A stretch of DNA of 64,000 nucleotides, taken from Vibrio sp. RE88. Its GTDB lineage: Bacteria > Pseudomonadota > Gammaproteobacteria > Enterobacterales > Vibrionaceae. The stretch spans positions 186,001 to 250,000 of the forward strand of contig NZ_VTYQ01000001.1 of assembly GCF_013113835.1 (NCBI RefSeq). Direction: 5' to 3'. This document shows positions 61,536 through 64,000 of this stretch, in pieces. The first letter of the stretch is position 1, and each line of letters opens with the position of its first letter. Position numbers and translations under genes: made by a program. The notes below the pieces were generated by a model. That model was given only the letters and a program-made list of their open reading frames with translations, searched no databases and was not told where the DNA came from.

Positions 61536-64000
61536 TTAAGCGGATATTTTGTACGGCAGCTTGGTTAACAAGGTGAAAATGGAAGGCACAAAATAGAACG
61601 ACAGCAGCGTCGTCAGTGCGGTTCCCCCCGCAATCGCCACCGCAAACGGTGGCCAGAAACCGCCACCAGCGAGAATTAAAGGCAAGAAGCCACCAATTGT
61701 CGTAATCGTGGTCGACGTAATGTGGCGAGTACAACTCATGACGGCGGCCAAAATCGCCTCTGAATCACCATTGAGTGCATCAGTATCCGCCCTAAGCTCT
61801 GCAAGGATCACGATAGCCGCGTTGATCGCAAGACCTATCACACCCAGAAGCGCAATGATGACGGTGAAGCCAAACGGATAACTGAACAGCCATACGGAAA
61901 GAATGCCCAACCCTGCAGCCAGCCCAGCGACGAGAAATATCACCGCGCTCAGCCTAAATGAATTGAACGACAGTACCACAACCAGCACCATTAGAATCAT
62001 CACTAGAGAGACATTACCAATCAGGCTGTTGACCGACTCGTCGCGTTCAGCGGCCTCGCCTCCAAACTCCACTCGGTAGCCAGCAGGAAACGAGTAGCCT
62101 TCCAGCGCTTTTTTGAATTCGTTAAGCACAGTTTGGGGTAACACTCCCGCTTCGATATACCCTTCGATGGTGTTCACGCGAACACCATTACGACGAGTAA
62201 TATTGCCTCGACTCGGTGTCAGCTCCAAAGAGGATAAATTAAGTACGGTAGTACCCAGTTCGGTGTCACTTTGCATCAGTGGAAAACGGAGATTGTTTAA
62301 GTCACTGTAGCTTTCCCGTTGCTCGTCCTTAACCCGAACGCGGACAGGAACCGACTCCGTCCCTTCAATCACGCTGCCACTTTCTCGGCCGACGAGTGTT
62401 GACTGAAGTAAGCCCGCAAATTGATTTAGACTCACCCCATTCATCTGGATCGCCTGCTCATCCACCGTCACACGATACTGAGGCACACCGGATGTGAGGC
62501 TCTCACGAGTGTGGGTCACGTGGGGTACTTGAGAAAGGAGCAGGCGAATATCTTCACCAATCGATTTCAGTTGTTCCAGATTGTTGCCATACACTCGCAG
62601 TTCAACAGGGGCATTAAACGGTGGGCCCTGTTCTAGCTTTCTGACCAACACTTGAGCTTGTGGCACTTTCTTGTCCAGCAGCGTCTGAAGCTTAGGTATT
62701 AAGGCGTTTGCGGTCTGAAAATCGACGGTTTTCACCATTGCCTGAGCAAAGTATGGCGCTTTTTGTTGGTTGCCGACCAGATTGTAATAAAAAGAAGGGA
62801 AAGAAGCCCCGACGACCCAATGGACCTGCTCAACGCCTTGTTCAGCTGTGATTAATTCCTGAATAATCTCCGTGGTCGCTTCCGTTGCGTAAATACTCGA
62901 TTGTGGAGGAAGAAATACCTGCACTTCAAACATGTCACGGTCAGAGGTCGGGAAAAACTGCTCGGTAAGCTGAGACGTGCTCCAGAACCCGAATAGCGGC
63001 AGCACCAGTGAGAGCCCTACCGCGAGGAAAGGGTGGCGAATCGACCAAGCGACGGAGGCAGAGAACCCTCGGCTGAGGGCCGGAATCGTCACACCAGTCT
63101 GATACCAGTGGTGGCCTTCCTGCTGACGAGGCAAAAAGACACTCGACAACGCCGCGATGATCGAATGGGAAATGATGTAAGAGCCAATCAGAGAAAACGA
63201 CACCGTCAGAGCAATAGCCCCCACAAACTCTCCCGTAGCTCCCGGCATCAAAAAGATTGGCGCAAAGGCCAGCACTGTAGTCAGTGTTGACCCAAGCAGC
63301 GGCACCCATAAGTGTTGAATCGCCTTCATGGCCGATTCCAACTTCGCCATGCCTTTCAATCGATAGCTTTGGATGGTATCGACCATCACGACTGCATTAT
63401 CGACCATGATGCCCAATGCAACGATGAACCCCGTCACCGACATCTGGTTGATAGGAATACCGAGGAACTTCATGAAAGTCGTCGTCATCAGCATGGTCAA
63501 AGGCAGTGCCAAAGCGATGATAACCGCCGCTCGAATACCTAATGTAAACAGCAGAACGGCCAATACCAATGCTAAACCAATCATTAAGCTTTCGCTGAGC
63601 TCAAACAGACGGTTTTCGGTGTAGCCCTGTTGGCTGAACAGCACATCGGCGCTAATTTCTTTTGGTAGCTCTTGCTCGAACTGCGCTAGCACCTTCATGG
63701 CGGCTGGTGTCCATTTATCGACACGCAGATTGGATTGCATGCGCGCCGCAACGATCACCCCTGGCTGACCATCCAGCAACGCCATTTCATCAAACGGAGC
63801 TTTGGCCGAGCGCCTGACTTGTGCAATATCGCCAATTTGAACCGTATGCCCATTTTCATCTACCGCAACAGGCACGTTACGGATTCTTTCCAGTGAGTCC
63901 AGATTGGACGTCAGCTCAAGACCATAGCGGGTATCCTGAGTATTCAGTTCTCCTGCGGAATTTTTTGCATCGGCGCCTTCAAGCACACTGGCAAGTTGCT
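61536..64000 (-). CDS. RND efflux pump (AcrB-type), partial (N-terminus outside window)
   Basis: The last 821 codons of an RND inner-membrane pump, normally about 1,030 residues. It shows the porter domains (LYGNNLEQ-like pseudo-symmetry) and transmembrane helices; TM4 carries GFIVALGIMVDNAVVMVDT with the proton-relay Asp, and TM10 region carries GVIGLAINAAIVILAELRADTDAL. The reading frame continues without a start to the window edge. The C-terminus ends KLPYKISA. The substrate cannot be told from this part. Confidence 0.92.
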   Translation of the reverse strand, partial: QLASVLEGADAKNSAGELNTQDTRYGLELTSNLDSLERIRNVPVAVDENGHTVQIGDIAQVRRSAKAPFDEMALLDGQPGVIVAARMQSNLRVDKWTPAAMKVLAQFEQELPKEISADVLFSQQGYTENRLFELSESLMIGLALVLAVLLFTLGIRAAVIIALALPLTMLMTTTFMKFLGIPINQMSVTGFIVALGIMVDNAVVMVDTIQSYRLKGMAKLESAMKAIQHLWVPLLGSTLTTVLAFAPIFLMPGATGEFVGAIALTVSFSLIGSYIISHSIIAALSSVFLPRQQEGHHWYQTGVTIPALSRGFSASVAWSIRHPFLAVGLSLVLPLFGFWSTSQLTEQFFPTSDRDMFEVQVFLPPQSSIYATEATTEIIQELITAEQGVEQVHWVVGASFPSFYYNLVGNQQKAPYFAQAMVKTVDFQTANALIPKLQTLLDKKVPQAQVLVRKLEQGPPFNAPVELRVYGNNLEQLKSIGEDIRLLLSQVPHVTHTRESLTSGVPQYRVTVDEQAIQMNGVSLNQFAGLLQSTLVGRESGSVIEGTESVPVRVRVKDEQRESYSDLNNLRFPLMQSDTELGTTVLNLSSLELTPSRGNITRRNGVRVNTIEGYIEAGVLPQTVLNEFKKALEGYSFPAGYRVEFGGEAAERDESVNSLIGNVSLVMILMVLVVVLSFNSFRLSAVIFLVAGLAAGLGILSVWLFSYPFGFTVIIALLGVIGLAINAAIVILAELRADTDALNGDSEAILAAVMSCTRHITSTTITTIGGFLPLILAGGGFWPPFAVAIAGGTALTTLLSFYFVPSIFTLLTKLPYKISA

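Overview
The window looks like a piece of a Vibrio (Vibrionaceae) genome, probably from an accessory-rich replicon such as the second chromosome. I infer this from gene content and codon style: a thiamine salvage operon with a TPP riboswitch, PhoX, an SO_0444-type Cu/Zn permease, many LysR/TetR regulators and HDOD and GGDEF proteins, with no ribosomal or core replication block. No tRNA, rRNA, CRISPR array, prophage or insertion sequence was seen. Genes are cut at both ends: an alpha/beta hydrolase at the left and an RND pump at the right.

Layout. 1-2464: alpha/beta hydrolase and TetR regulator with look-alike operators, then a membrane acyltransferase. 2654-5989: small lipoprotein, MAPEG protein, then an ArsR / SigZ-like sigma / glutathione-transferase-like run in which all three proteins end in Cys-rich tails, then an entericidin-like lipoprotein. 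6232-9403: an orphan 253-aa protein, a protein made of three tandem RidA domains, and an SRPBCC protein. 9492-17474: CsaA-like protein, an AEC permease coupled to an FAD protein, quinone-oxidoreductase-like enzyme and LysR, the Cu/Zn permease, SnoaL-like protein and LysR. 17497-19288: GAF-GGDEF and DUF1868 proteins.

19494-29370 is a carbohydrate-type cluster: phosphomannomutase, a four-gene ABC importer, a ROK repressor, an unrecognised 533-aa protein and a GT4 glycosyltransferase. AT-rich palindromes of one pattern lie before the phosphomannomutase and the importer, next to a CRP-like site. 29423-35149 is accessory: a 416-aa orphan, a PAP2 phosphatase, an SRPBCC/AraC/lipoprotein operon, and a C58 (YopT-like) peptidase homologue. 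35356-39553 is the thiD-thiZXY-tenA operon under a TPP riboswitch. 39671-44429 holds VOC, HDOD, LysR, a one-domain VCBS protein, a DSD1-type PLP enzyme and a 50-aa membrane protein.

44832-50602 holds PhoX, a 28-codon ORF followed by two tandem terminators, a PBP2 paralogue away from rodA, and an RND adaptor with no adjacent pump. 50725-53438 holds TetR, a GH1 6-phospho-beta-glucosidase-like enzyme and a Usp protein. 53500-59975 is a Ugp-like importer operon (A-E-B-C order) with a PHP-domain hydrolase and a HAD phosphatase inserted, preceded by a LysR gene. 61041-64000 holds an SMR transporter and the C-terminal part of an RND pump.

The most distinctive signals are the Cys-tailed ArsR-SigZ-GST run with a 20-bp dyad shared with the Cu/Zn permease about 9 kb away, the triple RidA protein, the YopT-like peptidase with Glu at the acidic catalytic position, and the ROK-controlled glycoside cluster with its unidentified 533-aa protein.
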